DNA of 64,000 bases from Oxytricha trifallax (GCA_000711775.1 ARYC01018654.1:1-64000); one strand, 5' to 3'; counted from the stretch's first letter, positions 36,864-49,471 are shown. Program-made: numbers and translations. The notes: generated from the sequence alone by a model not told the origin.

Positions 36864-39706
36864 TCAAATTTTGAATTTATTTTTAAGTTGAGAAAGTTTA
36901 GCACCATCTATTTTGGTGTCCAACATGTCGAACAAACTTCTAATTTCTATAATTTTGTGGAATAAAAACTTAAATGTTGTATTACCTTTCTTTTCTGAGT
37001 CCATGAGGAATTCCACAGCCATTTCAAAAGCTTCACTCTCACTCAACCCGCTTAAGAATTGACTCACGTACTGACTTTAATCGCTAAATGATTAAATTTA
37101 TTAATAAAAACCTATTCTTACCCAATAAATTATTGATCGGAAGAAAAGACCTTGATAATATCAATTAACAAATCAGTTTCAAGGCTGCTTCTGAATATTT
37201 TCTTCAAGTTTTCAGGTTAAATTTTTCTCAAATATGACAACTTAGCCTCTATGTTTTTATTTTTCTGCAGAGATTTGTAGTCTCTTTCGAATTAAGAAGC
37301 GGTTGTAGGGATTTCCAGAGAGTCTTTAAGCGCTTTGGCCACAGCTTCGGATCTCTGTAAATCAGAGATTTTCTGCAAATCTATGGGTTTTTTAGTTGAT
37401 GATGATGCAACAGCCTTTTTCTTTGATATTTCTCTGCCTATTTGATCGTCTAAATTGGCTTACTATTTGGATTTGTCTTAATCTGAATCATCAATGGAAG
37501 TCTCTTGAATTTTAGAGTCCTTCTTAAACTCTTTCACTGTGTTTTAGTTCATATCGAAACCCACAGATTTCTTCTTTTTCTTTGATGGTTCTAGAGATTC
37601 AGGCTAATCTGAAATTGAGTCTTCCTGTTGATCTCTTTTAGAGTCAGTTGACTTCAGGATGGAGGTAGGATTGGATTACTGGTCGTTTTATTGTTCGAGC
37701 TCAAATGCCTTGGATTCTTCTTCGTCTTCCATAAAGTCAGCTACTGATTTCTTCTTCCTATTGCTCTTCTTTTTCTAAGTGGAATTTAGATAAAGACACA
37801 AATTGATTAAAAAACCTTTCCATTTTAGAAATATAAGTCACTTAATAAATGTAAACATGTAATTTTTAACCCTCAAAATTTTTCTTCTTCTTTTTATCTT
37901 CCTAACCATCATTAATTTTGGAACCCCCATTCACACCTTGATCAGTTTTAACATCACTACCATTAGCAGTCTTTTTACCAACACCTGGTCTCTCATTAAC
38001 ATTAGCAGCATCCTAGCTCTTGTTAATGTCAACCACACTGACTTTGATGAGCTCTCCTCTCTCCATCTCACCTCCTTCCATATCCATAAACATGCACCTT
38101 CGCTTAATCTTCTCATAGGCTTCGAACTTGATCTTCTCCAGTTTCTCATTGGTCTTTTTGAGGTAGCCAGCCACCACTGAATTTGCTTCGATTTGCAGAG
38201 AACTTAAAAGGTCTCTCTTGGCTTCTCTCAATTTGCCCAAATAGTACCTGGCAGTGCCTCTTCTCTGGAGACTCTTCAGGTGTTTTGGGTCAATTTTTAG
38301 GGCTTGATCGGCATCTTGCTCTGCTTCTTTGTGCTTGTTGGTTTTCAAATAGCTTTGAGCTCTGTTACTCAACACAATCAAAGTAAAAATAAAATGGTAA
38401 ATAGTAATTTCAATAAAGTATATTCTTTTACAAATACATTGATAATATTAAAATTAGTATGATCTATAATATAACTATTATGATAGTTTTTACTTAGTTT
38501 TTGTTGTTAATATTAATAAATATTAAATTCCTTTATTTTCTTTTAATAAGGATAGTTTTAATATAATAAATTTTTTTTTACAATAATCTTTTTTTAAGGA
38601 AATGAAACAACTGTGAAATAAATTATATATAAAACTTCTAATTAATATATTTGATTGAATCAATTTAAACTGTTTAAAAAAGTTTAAATATAACTAATTA
38701 TTAAATATCTCAAATAAGAATAGAAAAAATTCTATAAAATATATTAATTTATTCTTGTAATTTAATATCAAATTTATCAATAAATTTATAAAATACTTTG
38801 TTTATATATTTCCCATTTAAAATAATTTGAATCTTTTTCATTTCAGTATCATTCTCTGGTATCTTAGCAAGACACCTAGTATAGCAATCGATGGCATTAG
38901 TGAACTCCAGTGATACAAAGTAGGAATTCCCTTGTTATTTCAGGATTTCCGCTTCTTGAACTGGTTTAATGGTGCCTCCACGGACTACCATCTTAGTGTT
39001 GGGTCTCGCACCTGAGGTCATTTTCAGCATTTCATCTTGAGTCTTGGGTCTTTGTTGTTTTTAGATGTAGTCATCTAGCTGCTATTGTCTGTCTCTCATG
39101 ATTTCCTCCTCGTCGTCTGAATGCAGAGCATCTTCCTAAACAACAAGGATTAGTATGGGTATTGTGTTTTTACCACATTCATTGTTAATTGGTAAAATTT
39201 AATGATTAGTGAGAGGTAATTATATAATTGATTGAACTTGTCCCAGTTCTTATAGTAATCTGGCATGGGAGTGACGTCTCGCTTGAGCTTCTTGCCATCA
39301 TCTGCACCGCCATTTTCTGCGTCATTCTTACTGAAGATATCTTTCTAGTTTCCCTACAGTTATTTGCCTTCTTTCAATTACTGAGATATATCCACTCTGT
39401 TACGCACAGGTGGCAGTGGTACTGCTTTCTAGTTAGCTTGCTTACTCTATATGAAAAAGTTTGGTTAAGGATGGATTCATAAAATAATTTAAATTTGATG
39501 ATTGATTTGATGGGCAAGAGATTTGCGGGTTTAGGGCTTACACTGGAGGTTGAGGAAGAAACGGGAGTTTTGTTTTAAGTTGTTGTTCCACCTACTATCT
39601 TTTCTTCTTTAACTTTTATGTCTTTTTACCAGTCACTCAAATCTGACATGTAGTCTTGAATACCCATTGAGTTGTGCTTAATCTACTGCTAGATTTAGGA
39701 AATATC
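36864..39706 (-). CDS. RPAP3: RPAP3-like TPR co-chaperone (R2TP complex)
   Basis: TGA 36866-36864; frame open up to a TGA at 39709; first Met in frame at 39666, though ISQIQQQIKHNS just before it already matches the family. Order: LQ-x-Q-IKHN..DYMSDLSDWQKDIK (RPAP3 N-terminal pattern), RDVTPMPDYYKNWDKF (as in RPAP3/SPAG1), TPRs (QQGNSYFVSLEFTNAIDCYT; LSNRAQSYLKTNKHKEAEQD; LKIDPKHLKSLQRRGTARYY), a Ser/Lys-rich linker, and the RPAP3 C-terminal domain (FERDYKSLQKNKNIEAKLSY, ENLKKIFRSSLETDLLIDII). In other eukaryotes it bridges HSP90 to RUVBL1/2 and PIH1D1 for assembly of RNA polymerase and snoRNPs. One AT-rich interruption (about 38390-38830) splits the TPR region and is the largest IES/intron of the gene. 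One TPR block instead of two is visible, so SPAG1 is an alternative. Confidence 0.85.
38392..38830. other. AT-rich interruption in RPAP3-like gene
   Basis: About 440 bp of A/T-rich sequence without coding character between two TPR-coding segments. An IES, or an intron holding an IES; exact pointer not resolved. Confidence 0.6.
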
Positions 39707-39885
39707 TCATTAAAATAATGGCTAATACTAACTTAAGAAAAATATACTAAATGTGATATTATTATCAATACATTTTAGATTTTGAAGAGATCAGGTTAAG
39801 GTCTTGATGACATCTTTACAAATTTTATTAATTAACTAATTCAATTTGAATTTCATACTTCATTGAATCTTTCTAGAATGATCTA

Positions 39886-41690
39886 TCAATCTTAAATCAT
39901 GAATTTTATAGTTTTAATTATAATTAAATAGCGTGTTTTACTTCCACTTTGCTGTAAATACTATTGACCGATGATATTTCAAATGATCTTCTTGTCTGTA
40001 TTGACTATCTTAGGATCTGCCTGAATCATAATGAATCCATTGAATTGAATAAGCTCAGAGTTGCTTACATCAGTGATAATCAAGTCTGGCACTGGCAGTC
40101 TCACACCCTTCCTGAGTTTCTGATTCATGCTTGATTATATGGGGGTAACGAACAAATCTATTCTTTCTTGGACATCTTCAACGGTTGTGTCACTCTCGAA
40201 GAAAGTTTGGAGGCCTTAAACTTCGAAGGAGATTTTCTTTACTTTACCAGTTAAATTGAAGTTTTGTGTTACTTCTAGTTCAAGTTGGATTGTTAACTTT
40301 GAAGTGATGAGGGCAGCATCATACTCTGAATTCTATAAATTAATAGAGTTAAAAATCTGAGCATCAATTTAAGTTAAAATGAATTGTAAGGATTCTTAAT
40401 ATGTAGTTTGGTTTGAGCTTCAATGACAGTTTCCTTTTAGGTAATTTTAAGGACTGGCTTGGGCTCATCGGATTCCATAAAGATTCTCAATTTCTATGAG
40501 GAGCCATACACTTTCTCAAAATTATCAAAGATCATGCTGACTACAGTTGACAAAATATCATCTTATTCGAGCTTCAACCAGCCCTAAGTATGCAATGCTG
40601 ATAGTGCAGAGTTCAAAGATCCCTCTGAGATGAATATTTGTAATTATTTACCTGCTTCGTAGTAGCTTGGAATATCTAGTAATTCAGCACCTGGTTGGAA
40701 GGTTTGATTAACTTTCTGAATGAAAGAGCCATCGAATGGGACTGACATGTAGTCCTTTGTGAAAATAGGGTCTCCGGTAAGAGTATAGTTCATAAAAATC
40801 GTGTCTTCTTTCATGCTTAGGATTGAAGGGCCAGTGTATAACATGGAATTGAATGAATCTTCAAAAGTTGAAGTGATTTTCATAGCGAGTACATTTGCAA
40901 CTTCATTCTTGAAAAAAGATTTGAAACTCCTTAATATGATATTGAAAACTTTTGAGAAGTCACTAGAACCCTAGAAATCAGCGGAGTAATCCTTAATATC
41001 AATAAGAGCATCTGTGAAATCTACTTGCATTTTACCCTTCTTGTTATATGGAGCTAGAGAAACGGCAATTGTTAAATCCTTAATGCTGATAGTACCTTAT
41101 CCTTTGTCTTGAATCCAAGCTGGCTTTGATTAGAGATTGAATTGCATAGCAAAGTCCAGATTTACTCCTTCAATTCTAAATCATAAATTTGATTAATGAT
41201 TTTTTATACAACCATATCCGTATTTTGCATTTATATTTATAATTAAATTCTAAACAACAAATTGGGTGACTAATCTTGAATTTTAATGGTGCTTCTATTC
41301 TTATCAATAGAGAATGAAGTGAGCTTTTGCTGAGTAAGTGTAAGGAAAACTTTTCCGATTCCCACATTGAAGTCCTGAGAGGAGTCAGGCATACTGAGAT
41401 CATTCAAATTTGTCTAAAGCAAATCCATCACTTATCCTCTGTAATCGTCAAAGAATTTCTGAGTGAAAGTTGTAGTCATAAATTACAAATTTTATCCAAA
41501 ATCCTTGAAAATATATTAATGAATGTAATTAAAAATGTTTACCTGCTTTAGCGGTGGGCGCCTGACCAAGATCAATAACTCTCTTTGGAGGTCTTGTGGC
41601 TTTAGGTGCCTTTGGTGCTGATAGAACTGAGCTTATCATAAACACTGTACATAAGCTAGCTATCACAGTTTTACTAAACTATTTTTTAAC
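39886..41690 (-). CDS. BPI/LBP-like lipid-binding secreted protein
   Basis: The N-terminal segment near 41680-41590 reads KTVIASLCTVFMISSVLSA then a Pro/Lys stretch: a cleavable signal peptide. The initiating ATG could not be fixed (internal ATG at 41626; an upstream exon is possible). The gene is split by AT-rich blocks near 41545-41440 and 41270-41180 and shorter ones near 40660 and 40390. Segments typical of BPI/LBP/CETP folds: MKITSTFEDSFNSMLYTGPS, FMNYTLTGDPIFTKDYMSVP, FDGSFIQKV, VQERIDLFVTPIQ, MNQKLRKGVRLPVPDLIITD (the conserved L-x-x-G-hydrophobic-P-x-P near the C-terminus). TGA at 39888-39886. Such proteins bind lipids in an extracellular or vesicular compartment; ligand unknown. Confidence 0.78.
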
Positions 41691-44600
41691 ATTAGAGAAT
41701 CAAAATTAAATTTTATCTTAGAATCATTAAATTAATTATATTTTAACATAGGTTTATTGACTAATCTCATCTTTAGTTGATGATAAATTTATTAATATAT
41801 TATAATTAATTAATGATTTATTGATAAACTACATTATTTGATGCATCTATTTTATAATAATATTTGAAAAAGTTTCTATTATAACATTTAATTTAAATAT
41901 TTAAATTTTATAAAGTAATAATTAACTGTTCTTTAGTTAATTATACTTCATAATCTTTTAATAAAGTAAAATCTCCAATTAATTAATTTACTTTGCTATT
42001 ATATATTACTTTCTAATTAATTGAATTTATTAAAAGAATTCCTCAAGAAGTGTTGATTATATATTTTCCTCTCTAATTTTAAATTGCTGATAATTAGATA
42101 AAGAATTAATTGTATCTGGAAATATTTATGATTAAATTGTTATTATTCATCAAACAGAATTGTGTTCTAATAAATAATAATCATAATATAATAAATTGAA
42201 TAAATAATTAAGGTTTAAATTATTTTTATTTTATATTTAAATAAGGATTTATCTCAAACTAATTCAAGCAAGTCAATGCATATAAAATAAATCAGCAATT
42301 TAATTTCAAAAATTTCCAAATTATTCAAATAGTTTTTAATGAGATTGAAAGGTCATTAAGAAAAAAAGAGTTAATAAGAAATCATTAATTAAAAAAAAAG
42401 TATATATAAGATATGCAATTCTACTATAAATTGAATAGTATATTTGTTTTTTTAATGAGACTCAAAGCTTATTATAAGATTCTAAAACAGTAAAAAATTT
42501 AAATTTAAATTAAAATGCATAAAATTCTCATTTCAGGTTTATATTGTAAGAATGTCTTTTAAGGATAAACCTTTACATTGAAATTGTGACAGAATTAATA
42601 AACCATAACAAAAATCTATTTGAAAATATATTATCTGATATTACTAATCATTGAACTATAAAGTGTTTAAAAATAGAGGAGTTTATTAAAACTAATTTCT
42701 CAAAAATATATATATACTCTGATTTTAAAATATATGATTTTCCAAATCCATTTTTAATTTAGTAATTAACATAAATCTAAATGAAATTTAATTAAATTAA
42801 AACTTAATAAAATCCCTTTAACATTCAATCGAAAGTGAATGATAAAATTTAAAATAAGAAATATACTTTTAACTTATTATTATTGCTATTATTATTTATA
42901 TAATCCAAAAATTGACCTGTAGTTTAAGTGTTTATATACAAATTCAAACGACAAAAATGACATTTAATTTCTTAATAAATAATTTTTTAGTAATTGTAAT
43001 ATGAATATATTTTACTTTATTAGATTTCTCAGGAGTTATATTATTCTAAATTAATTAATAACTAAGTAAATATGTGCTTTGCATTATTTTAATATATTGT
43101 GTATAATAAATAACATAACAGTCCTAAATAGTTCTTGACAATTTTATATTATTAATATCATATTCTATAAATTATTAGTTGACTACTTAAATTTATGATA
43201 AAATTAAAAAGTTATTTAATCAGGGTTAGAATTTATATATTGAGTTTGTGAATTATTACAATTCAATTTTTATACAATTAAAAGATGCGGTTAATGTTTT
43301 ATATTTTTAAGTATTGTAAGATTATCAAAGTAAAAAATTATAATAGTAGTAGAAAAACTATGTCTAATAAAAAGTCTAATTAAACTAATGGAAGTAAACT
43401 CTTATTTTTAATTAAAGTTTGTTTTTTAAATGTAATAAAGTCAATATAATATGCTAAAATAAAAAGAAATAAAAAGAAATATTATATGTTTTTATATGAT
43501 TTTTATTCACGATGTAATTCAAAATTATAAAACAATAATAAGATTTATAGAAATAAACTTAAGAAAAGATAGATTAATAACTATAGTGATCGATTGGCGT
43601 TAGCATGATTAAATTAATAATAACTTTAAGATTAACCACATATTATAAATAACTAAAATTAAAATGAGTAAATTATTTTCCTTACTAAATTACTACCCAA
43701 CTAATTATTCAAAAACCCTTTTTTAAATATTAAATTATTATTTTTTATTTTTTATTGAATTAAGTTAAATAACTCTATATATTAAATAAATTTACAAAGT
43801 GAGATTGATTCAATAATCTATGTAGTAGTTTTCAATGTAAATAAATTAAAATCAATTCATAAGCTATTTTATCTATTAAATTACCTATTATTCAAAAGAA
43901 TTTCACTATTAAAATGATAAATATTAAATTTCATGTTGAATAATATTTTATTTTATCGAATAAGTAATAGTTCTTATGCTTAATTCGGGCATGAATGGGA
44001 TTTAACAAATAATTATGCCAAAAAGAAATAAATTAAGTTGATGTAAATTTCATTTTATTCATTTCTAATATTGATATTAAAAAATTTAATTCATCATTAT
44101 TTTTAGAACATTTTACTTATAAAATAACAATGAATTATTTAAAATTATTATATGAATTGGAAAATATATTTTTTAATTTAGAAAAACTAGTTATCGGGAA
44201 ATATTAATAAAATTAAGTGAAAAAAAAATATTATTTTTAAATTTTCAATTGTAGTAATTACAGAATATTTTTATCCAGTGTGCTGTTAAGTGAGATAGTT
44301 ATGAAAAAACTAAAGTGCATTCAATAAAAGATAGAATTCCCCCCAAAACCACTACCTTAAGAGTTCCCCTTCGCATAATTATTGCTTCATCTACACTAGG
44401 GGGTCTTCGAATTATTGTTATGTTTTGGATTCCAATCCTGACTAGTAGTTTTTTATATTCCTCACTCTCATATATAGAATAATGCTAAATATAAACATTT
44501 ATCTATTGCCATAATTATTGAGCAATTAATAACAGCATTTTATTCTTAAAATTTTCATTTTCAGAATCATTAACTATTTATGATATAACTTTTTAATTCT

Positions 44601-44999
44601 ATGAACTAGCCAACATTTTTTTAAATATTCTTTGAAAAATTAATTCTGAGTTCTATTAATTTTAAGGTTTGATTAATTAATCATTATATATTGACAAAAA
44701 ATGTTGGTTCTTGTATTATTTTCATTTTCTATGATTTTATCGATAAATCCTACTTTGTAAGTAAATCACTCATTTTTAACTGAAACAATATTTCACAAGC
44801 AAAATAAGTATATATAGGAATCTTTTGGATGAAATTTGAAATTAAGTTTAACTATATGTTTCTGTTTTTTGTTATTAATTTTCCCAAATATCTTAACACT
44901 CTTATTAATCTTAAATTCATTTATCAATAATTCTTGTTATAGAGGTAGTAATTAGTGTTTTTCTTCTTCAATGAATGTATATAATTTTAATTCTAGTAA
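41691..44999. other. AT-rich germline-limited-looking region
   Basis: 3.3 kb of very A/T-rich DNA with no gene that can be supported, apart from a coding-like island on the minus strand at 44480-44280 (listed separately). Confidence 0.6.
44280..44480 (-). other. Coding-like island, possible stray MDS
   Basis: Minus strand reads YESEEYKKLLVRIGIQNITI and SVDEAIIMRRGTLKVVVLGG, with codon choice and GC content unlike the surroundings. No start and no stop that define a gene. It could be a macronuclear-destined segment of a scrambled gene or a decayed ORF. Confidence 0.35.
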
Positions 45000-45001
45000 T
45001 A

Positions 45002-45335
45002 TTGTTAAAATAGATAAAAATAGGAAATTCAAGAAATTCATATATATGATTATAATATTAGTAATTATAACTGGCACTAATTTGATCAGCTTTTAATTCT
45101 AATTTGGTTAGTACACTTTTAATTTTAACTTTTATTATAATAAATAATTATAACCAAGATTGTACAGTTGTACGATTGTACAGTTTTAAAATTTTAGTAT
45201 TTTTTAATATTAAGGCGTACCTATATTTGAACAGTTGTACGATTGTACAGTTTAGTTTTAATTAGTTTTTTTTTTTAATAATTGTACAAATCTGAAAGTC
45301 ATTTATAAAGTGCAAGATTATTAGGAACTATATAT
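45002..45335 (+). repeat. Left TIR of Rep element with iterons
   Basis: Near-exact inverted copy of 48083-48417. Iterons at about 45163-45186 and 45230-45252. Confidence 0.88.
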
Positions 45336-46210
45336 GTATTCATCATTGTGACTCAGCTTTTCTCTGAATCATTGCCATCTCCTGCGTCCTGCTCTATTTT
45401 ATGCTGCTCTATATCTCCCCCCTCCATGATTGTCTCTTCATCCATCATCATCTCTGAGTCCCCATCTTCTATCAACCGCTCTCTAAAGTAGATGGCCAGC
45501 TCAACCTCGGTAAAAGGGAGCTTCTAAACTGATGTCTGCATCTCCTTCTTAAACTCCGCCTTAAACAGCCTGGTCTCAAATGACATTCTATCGAGATCAC
45601 TCATTTCATCGAACGGGAGTTGATTAGAGATTGCAATGACTTGGCACTTCTAAAACCTTATTACTGGGGCTTTGTATTTGAGATTTACCGGGTACCCCTC
45701 TCCTTCGAAAAATTACTTTAAGTCGTCAATCTCATCTTTGACGCAAAAAATTCTCTCTTTATTTCATCCATTATAACTATCTGTGGCTCTGTGTTTGGTT
45801 TGCTAGAGTCAATGCAGAATGTTCTATTAAGTATCTTAAAGTTTTCTGTAATGAATATCTTTCTCAAGTACCTAGCAATAGTGGTTTTTCCAGTATTTGG
45901 CTGCCCAAATAGCCAGACGACATTGACTTTATCTGGACATTTTCTGAAAATTACTCTGTAAAGTTTATCAACTGCATCAAAATACATCATATCCTCAAGA
46001 GTCTGTTTATCAAGTCGAATCAAATTGGGAGATTAGGTATCAGAGCACTATAGGAAACTTAAAAGTGATTACAACTTTGATTGCAGTGGTTTGGGTTTTG
46101 AAACTATCAATTATTCGTAGCCTTAGTAAATGACAAGTTTTTTGTGATTCTAAACTATCTAATCGCAGACTTCCTCATTATCCTGGTACATCATATACAT
46201 ATCTCCCACT

Positions 46211-47430
46211 CAAAACCCCAAAACCCCTTAATGAGTTTTATATGTGTTTTGATTGATGAGGATTATGTTGGGGATTAGGGTTTATTTGATCAAGGAAGCA
46301 TCATTTTCACTCTAGTTATGAAATTTTGAAGATTTAATATGATCATTATTTTAATGCTTAACTTATAAGTTTTTAGATTTATATACATGTTATAGCATTT
46401 TTATTTGAAAAAGATAAGTTTGAGTGACATTTTTATATTTTTTACATTTTTTTCATAAGTTATAACTTTTACTGATCGTTTTTATGAATTTAGATGATTG
46501 CATCTTTTTAAAATTTTGGCATTTATTCACAAATATTTTTTAAGTTTTCACAAATAGATATATTCAAAATCAATTCAACACTTTCATTTCTTTTTGCTTT
46601 TGTTCTTTATTATCATATTTTGGTCCAATAGAAAAAAGTTTGGTAACATAAGTAAAAATTAAATGAAAAATTTGTATAAAATGAGTGATTTTAAGGTGAT
46701 TGAAATCCCCAATCATGTAATGATTTAGTTCCAGAAGTTTTATTAATGGATATCAATCTTTAAATTTTGTATTTATAGTTTCTATTAATTTTAGGGCACC
46801 TATTAAATATGGGTATCTTATAGGAGGTCAACCCTGTAAAGAGAAATGGAGAAAGTTTTCAAAAACTGTAACAAATTTAAAAGATAGATTTCCATTTTAA
46901 CCAATTAAATTCCATTAAACTAGTACTAAATTTGTATTAATTTAATTAGTACCGGTACTAAATTTATATAATTTGAATTGGTATCAATTTAATAGTACTA
47001 AAACTTAATTAGTACCTGCTTTTAATCTAATGAGGTTTTAATGGAAAAGTTCCAAAATGGTTCAAAACCTAATTGGTACTAGTACCAATTTGAATTTTTT
47101 CTAAGTTGGTACCAAAGCATTTAAAAAAATGGAGTTCCTAAGAATTAAAAGAAGATGCTTTCATAAAATTAGCTATTCTAATTAAATAAGCAAAGCAAAC
47201 AATTAATGTACTATCATTAAAATTTTCTTAATGAAATAATTTCTACATAGAATTTATGTAAAAGTAGTGGTGATAAAAAATAAAATATCAAAGATCTCAA
47301 CCATGAAAATAATAAATTACAGTAAATCTAGCAACGAAAATGAAAAAAATAAAAAAGAAACCCTAATCCCCAACATTACCCTCATCAATCAAAACACATA
47401 TAAAACTCATTAAGGGGTTTTGGGGTTTTG
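46211..47430. mobile_element. Non-autonomous TBE derivative, 1220 bp
   Basis: Ends CAAAACCCCAAAACCCC and GGGGTTTTGGGGTTTTG with about 72-bp inverted repeats, flanked by ACT (46208-46210 and 47431-47433), again the ANT pattern. No transposase, 22-kDa or 57-kDa ORF. Internal sequence is A/T-rich with TACTAAATTT/AATTAGTACC iterons (about 46915-47110). A stretch near 46800-46860 (TATTAAATATGGGTATC, TATAGGAGGTCAACC) matches the full TBE at about 14400-14460. Inserted in the Rep-like gene. Confidence 0.93.
46915..47110. repeat. Iterons in short TBE
   Basis: Repeated GTACTAAATTT / AATTAGTACC units in both orientations, in a position like the TACTTAATTAGGAGC iterons of the full element. Confidence 0.6.
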
Positions 47431-48082
47431 ACTGTACTGACCTACTTTGTCCTCACTAGCTGTTTGAATGTGTCTTGAATTCTGCCTTGTGATTGAGAGG
47501 ACATATTTGAGGAGGATCTCCTGCCTTGTGACTAAGAAGACATATTTGAAGAAGAACTTCTGCCATCTGGGGTTTTGGCAAAGACTTTAGCATGGGCAAT
47601 GAATTCCTTGAAATGATCTGAATCCCCGAAGTGAAGTGTAATTTTATCATGGCTTGAGTAGAGTCTCCTTAGTTACACCTTTCCTAACACTGAATACGAG
47701 AAATTTAAACTGGCTAGTTTCTTAAATCCACGATACTCTGATCTGCTGAAGTAGTTTTTCGAAAGCCCAAGGCCATCTTCCTTTAAGTGTATCGATAAGT
47801 ATTTCTTTACTGAGTCTGGTAGAGTGCACAAGAATATGGTTGCATGACTAAACCTATCAGTTAATTTTGATACTATTTCCACCACTCGCGAATAAATGCT
47901 CTTTTCATCATCGGTCTTGATCTCTAGTATAAACAGGTGTCGCTCATTCAAGTGTAAGTCTCCTTTTTAGATCTGATATTTTTTCTCCATAGAAATTATT
48001 GATATTGCTAGGTAAATTCGAGGGGAACACACCGAGATAAAGACTTATTCCATCACCCATTTAAATATTAGATTAATCAAAT

Positions 48083-48417
48083 TATATATAATTCCTAATA
48101 ATCTTGCACTTTATAAATGACTTTCAGATTTGTACAATTATTAAAAAAAAAAACTAATTAAAACTAAACTGTACAATCGTACAACTGTACAAATATAGGT
48201 ACGCCTTAATATTAAAAAATACTAAAATTTTAAAACTGTACAATCGTACAACTGTACAATCTTGGTTATAATTATTTATTATAATAAAAGTTAAAATTAA
48301 AAGTGTACTAACCAAATTAGAATTAAAAGCTGATCAAATTAGTGCCAGTTATAATTACTAATATTATAATCATATATATGAATTTCTTGAATTTCCTATT
48401 TTTATCTATTTTAACAA
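48083..48417 (-). repeat. Right TIR of Rep element with iterons
   Basis: Mate of the left repeat; carries the same two iterons (about 48167-48190 and 48235-48258). Confidence 0.88.
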
Positions 48418-48449
48418 TAATGATAATAAATTTAACACCTAATTTTCAG

Positions 48450-48720
48450 ACTGTTTATAGAAAGACATATTTTGATATGGTGGGATTTCGAAACCTTAGT
48501 TTTTTCTGATATTGTATTTGGCGAAATGCACCTAATATTTAAAAAGTTCAGTTGTGTTTGGATCAGGAAAAAGCACGGAATACTCGTCAGGAGCTATAAT
48601 GAATTAAAAAATAAACATATAATGGCAAATATATCACTGCTTGGATATCCAGAGTAGTCAAATGTATAACGGATAGGAGTTTGGACGACAATCAAGAATG
48701 GGTGTTACGTCAACTGATAA
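48450..48720 (+). other. Coding-like island, possible stray MDS
   Basis: Open frame reading WWDFETLVFSDIVFGEMHLI, FKKFSCVWIRKKHGILVRSY, HIMANISLLGYPEQSNVQRI, GVWTTIKNGCYVN then TGA (48717-48719). Composition is protein-like and well above the surroundings. No relative recognised; lies directly outside the right end of the Rep element. Confidence 0.4.
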
Positions 48721-48798
48721 TTCCGAATAAGAGATAGAGAGGAAAATTACCTTGAATTCCCATAAATATTGATTTTTGAATAAGAACTTTTATATAGC

Positions 48799-48881
<83 letters not shown>
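48799..48881. repeat. AAT/TAA microsatellite
   Basis: About 27 uninterrupted trinucleotide units. Confidence 0.95.
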
Positions 48882-48885
<4 letters not shown>

Positions 48886-49471
48886 AATACTAATTCGAGT
48901 AAGTTAACTCGAATATAATAATTAAAAATTTTAGAAAGATTTAATTAAAGTTTCATTATTGTAAATATATTTCAAATGCCTGTTTAATTTATAAAGTAAT
49001 CTTTAATTTGCTAAATATAATTTAATGTAATCGGATGTGGGACTGATAATTTAAACTGTGGTGGAGATCCATTTACTTGGATGGTCATCGTATTCCCATT
49101 AAAGAAAACCTTTGAATATTTGCTATTGTTTTGACTTACATAATTAATTCTCTCATTAATTAGCATATTCAAAAATTATAAAAGATAAATAAAAATAATG
49201 GGAAGGATACATGAACTAGTTAATTATTTTCATAATTTCTACTTTCCTTAAAACTCTATAAATTCATGTCTAAATTCAATTAATGGTCAATAAACATGAA
49301 TAAAGCACTAAAAATAGGTATAGCTAACTATATTGTGTCCAGATGATCAAATATATACATAAAATTATCATATGTTACTTTTCTTATAAAGTTTTGAAAA
49401 AATTTGAAATTTAATTATTAAAACCTGAAAAAAAGCAGTAAATATATTGCAATAAATTGATATGCTCATTA
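48882..49471. other. AT-rich stretch, nothing seen
   Basis: No gene-like frame; only A/T-rich DNA between the microsatellite and MITE copy 3. Confidence 0.5.

Larger units (their letters stand above)
45353..47990 (-). pseudogene. Rep-like protein with superfamily 3 helicase domain, split by TBE
   Basis: ATG 47990-47988, TGA 45355-45353. N-terminal half (before the TBE) includes RHLFILEIKTDDEKS and HATIFLCTLPDSVKKYL, then a Ser/Gln-rich repeat (SSSSNMSSQSQGR, twice). The C-terminal half has Walker A (WLFGQPNTGKTTIARYL), Walker B (PQIVIMDEIK) and motif C (CQVIAISNQLPFDE) of SF3 helicases, as in Rep proteins of CRESS DNA viruses and parvovirus-like elements, then an acidic tail. I do not see a clear HUH endonuclease motif in the N-terminal part. 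Taking out the TBE with one ACT copy keeps the frame; a single-base shift remains at a run of six T (about 45752) just after Walker B, so this copy is probably dead. About 471 codons in all. Confidence 0.75.
45002..48417. mobile_element. 3.4 kb TIR element encoding a Rep/SF3-helicase protein
   Basis: Terminal inverted repeats of about 335 bp (45002-45335 and 48083-48417), ends TTGTTAAAATAG.../...CTATTTTAACAA, flanked by TA on both sides. Each repeat holds two copies of an iteron (ACAGTTGTACGATTGTACAG), palindromic in part. One large minus-strand gene lies between the repeats, split by a 1220-bp TBE derivative. The combination of TA duplication, long TIRs, iterons and a Rep-type helicase is not one of the standard transposon classes I know from this group. 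Confidence 0.8.

Noticed and set aside
45353-47990. Integrated animal or plant virus
   Set aside because: Only the SF3 helicase domain recalls viral Reps; there is no capsid gene, and the long TIRs with TA duplication fit a mobile element of the ciliate germline.
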